From positions 3,996,001-4,060,000 of the forward strand of contig NZ_CP017480.1 of assembly GCF_001887595.1 (NCBI RefSeq): 64,000 nucleotides of DNA. Reading direction: 5' to 3'. The translations under genes were made by a program, and so were the position numbers. Below the pieces are notes generated by a model that worked only from the letters and a program-made list of their open reading frames with translations, was not told the origin of the DNA and searched no databases. The stretch is from Luteibacter rhizovicinus DSM 16549. Its GTDB lineage: Bacteria; Pseudomonadota; Gammaproteobacteria; Xanthomonadales; Rhodanobacteraceae. Below, piece by piece: positions 63,004 to 64,000 of this stretch (position 1 is its first letter; every line of letters starts with the position of its first letter).

Positions 63004-63498
63004 ATGAACCACCTTGCTCAAACGACCTCGCGATCCGCCATGCTCCGCACGTCCATGGTCATCATCTTCGCGTTCTTCGGCTACCAGAAATGGTTCGACT
63101 ACGAGGCGCAGATCCTCATTCCCTACATCAGCAATGGCCCGCTGATCGCATGGATGTATCCGGTGTTCGGCATTCGCGGCGCGAGTACCTTTCTGGGCGT
63201 GACGGAGTGGACGATCGGCTTGCTGCTTCTGGCCGGTTTCTGGCATCGAACGCTGGGAGCGGTGGGTGCGCTGGGCTCGATCGCCACCTTCGTCGGCACG
63301 GTGACGATCATTCCCTTCATGCCTCACGGCTGGGCGGAATCGGCCGGTGGCTTCCCTGCCATGGTGGGCAATGTGCCCTTCCTCATGAAGGATGTCGTCC
63401 TTCTGGCGGTATCGGTCCATCTGTTCAGGCAGGACTTAGCTGCCCGACACCAGCTTGAGCCCGATGACGCCACCCAGGATCAGCGCGATACAAAGTAG
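63004..63498 (+). CDS. DUF417 family membrane protein (YkgB-like)
   Basis: The ATG at 63004 gives 164 residues with four hydrophobic helices. FAFFGYQKWFDYEAQILIPYISNGPLIAWMYPVFGIRGAS and FLGVTEWTIGLLLLAGFW are family hallmarks, and VGNVPFLMKDVVLLAVSVHLF closes the membrane part. YkgB/RclC-type proteins are induced by reactive chlorine species in E. coli; the role here is inferred from this. It follows the AhpD-like gene by 19 bases and overlaps the convergent SMR gene by 63 bases. Confidence 0.88.
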   Translation: MNHLAQTTSRSAMLRTSMVIIFAFFGYQKWFDYEAQILIPYISNGPLIAWMYPVFGIRGASTFLGVTEWTIGLLLLAGFWHRTLGAVGALGSIATFVGTVTIIPFMPHGWAESAGGFPAMVGNVPFLMKDVVLLAVSVHLFRQDLAARHQLEPDDATQDQRDTK

Positions 63499-63756
63499 CC
63501 GCATGGGTGCGGCCGAATCGCCGAGCAGCGCGATGCCCATGATGGCCGTGCCGGCCGCACCGATGCCCGTCCAGACGGCGTACCCCGTGCCCACGGGAAG
63601 CGTACGCAACGAGATCGAAAGCAGCACGACGCTCGACAAACCCGTGACGACCGTAAGCACAGCGGGCAACCATCGGGAAAAACCCATCGACGACTTCAGG
63701 AAGAACGCGAAGCCGATCTCCAGCACGCCAGCGAGACTGAGCCATAGCCAGGGCAT
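63436..63756 (-). CDS. SMR family transporter (SugE/Gdx-like)
   Basis: The start at 63756 gives 106 residues, the usual length for small multidrug resistance proteins; the longer frame is not needed. Four helices are visible, with the membrane glutamate in LAGVLEIGFAFFLKSSMGF, and TGYAVWTGIGAAGTAIMGIALLGD in helix III. Gdx/SugE types export guanidinium or quaternary ammonium ions. It lies 10 bases downstream of the AhpD-like gene cut by the right edge and overlaps the DUF417 gene end. Confidence 0.9.
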   Translation of the reverse strand: MPWLWLSLAGVLEIGFAFFLKSSMGFSRWLPAVLTVVTGLSSVVLLSISLRTLPVGTGYAVWTGIGAAGTAIMGIALLGDSAAPMRLLCIALILGGVIGLKLVSGS

Positions 63757-63766
63757 GTCGGTCGCC

Positions 63767-64000
63767 TCACGCCTTGCCGGCGGCAACAGGGGTCGAGCGG
63801 AAGGCGACGCCAAACCGGTTGAAGGCGTTCATCAAGCCGATGGCGTAGGTGAGATCGGCGAGCTCGGCGCCGTTGAACTCACCGGCGGCTGCTTCATAGT
63901 CCGCGTCGGGGACACCGGTCGTCGACACATTGGTCACGGTTTCCGCCCATGCGAGAGCCCTCTTCTCACGGGTGGTGAACACGTTGCCTGCATCGTGCCA
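63767..64000 (-). CDS. AhpD-like carboxymuconolactone decarboxylase family protein (partial)
   Basis: Only the C-terminal 77 residues lie in the window; the frame is open through the right edge. They read WHDAGNVFTTREKRALAWAET, then YEAAAGEFNGAELADLTYAIGLMNAFNRFGVAFRSTP, the end of AhpD-type proteins in which the CxxC lies before this segment, outside the window. It is upstream of the SMR gene by 10 bases, so they form one transcript. Confidence 0.85.
   Translation of the reverse strand, partial: WHDAGNVFTTREKRALAWAETVTNVSTTGVPDADYEAAAGEFNGAELADLTYAIGLMNAFNRFGVAFRSTPVAAGKA

Noticed and set aside
1..64000. CRISPR arrays, tRNA or rRNA genes, insertion sequences, phage genes
   Set aside because: I looked for repeat-spacer periodicity, cloverleaf patterns and transposase or integrase motifs and saw none; a covariance-model or repeat-finder run would be decisive.

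Overview
The window is high-G+C bacterial DNA with many TonB-dependent receptors, periplasmic glycoside hydrolases of families GH3, GH92 and GH97, local LacI/TetR/AraC/XRE regulators and a flavin halogenase beside a receptor. This repertoire fits a gammaproteobacterium of the Xanthomonadales, probably Rhodanobacteraceae (Luteibacter/Dyella type). That placement is inferred from gene content; no rRNA or other marker gene is present. No rRNA, tRNA, CRISPR array, transposase or integrase was recognised.

Left to right: (1) 1-3531, a detoxification group: the end of an MFS exporter, an HSL-type esterase, a TetR regulator and a divergent protein made of two Rid domains, with two matching palindromes between the TetR and Rid genes. 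(2) 3540-13989, a LacI-type sugar locus: an NTF2-fold protein, a tryptophan-halogenase-family enzyme, a TonB receptor, a GH3 glucosidase, the LacI regulator and a sugar MFS permease. Identical TGACAGCGCTGTCA operators lie upstream of the receptor and the GH3 gene. (3) 14054-17492, a low-G+C island of three minus-strand genes (TIR, PIN-like, ComEC-type metallo-beta-lactamase fold). It looks like an anti-phage or abortive-infection cassette and is the best candidate here for an undescribed system. (4) 17725-25957, a lactonase-like propeller, a PQQ sugar dehydrogenase, a large autotransporter and a SulP transporter whose N-terminus is frameshifted. (5) 26072-35454, a TonB receptor/GH92 alpha-mannosidase/PI-PLC/TPR/SGNH hydrolase cluster with a divergent TetR gene, which reads like a system for mannosylated glycolipid or GPI-type substrates. 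(6) 35459-43626, an alpha/beta hydrolase and GH97 enzyme, then an XRE-cupin/NTF2 pair divergent from a third TonB receptor, an AraC regulator and an O-methyltransferase. (7) 43647-50723, two SDR enzymes (one with a zinc ribbon), an Old Yellow Enzyme with its divergent HxlR regulator, cynT-cynS, an EamA permease and maiA. (8) 50788-64000, a small GHG-motif protein, Tat-exported phospholipase C, an NHL-propeller/M23 fusion, a HAD phosphatase, a periplasmic peroxiredoxin, a LuxR-family ATPase regulator with a DUF4242 gene, a broken VOC gene, yjdM, and an AraC/AhpD-like/DUF417/SMR group cut by the right edge.

The common theme is scavenging of plant or fungal glycans and lipids through outer-membrane receptors, each locus with its own regulator, mixed with detoxification genes for electrophiles, cyanate and peroxides. 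Start sites were chosen by homology, signal peptides and Shine-Dalgarno spacing, and often lie inside the longest open frame.
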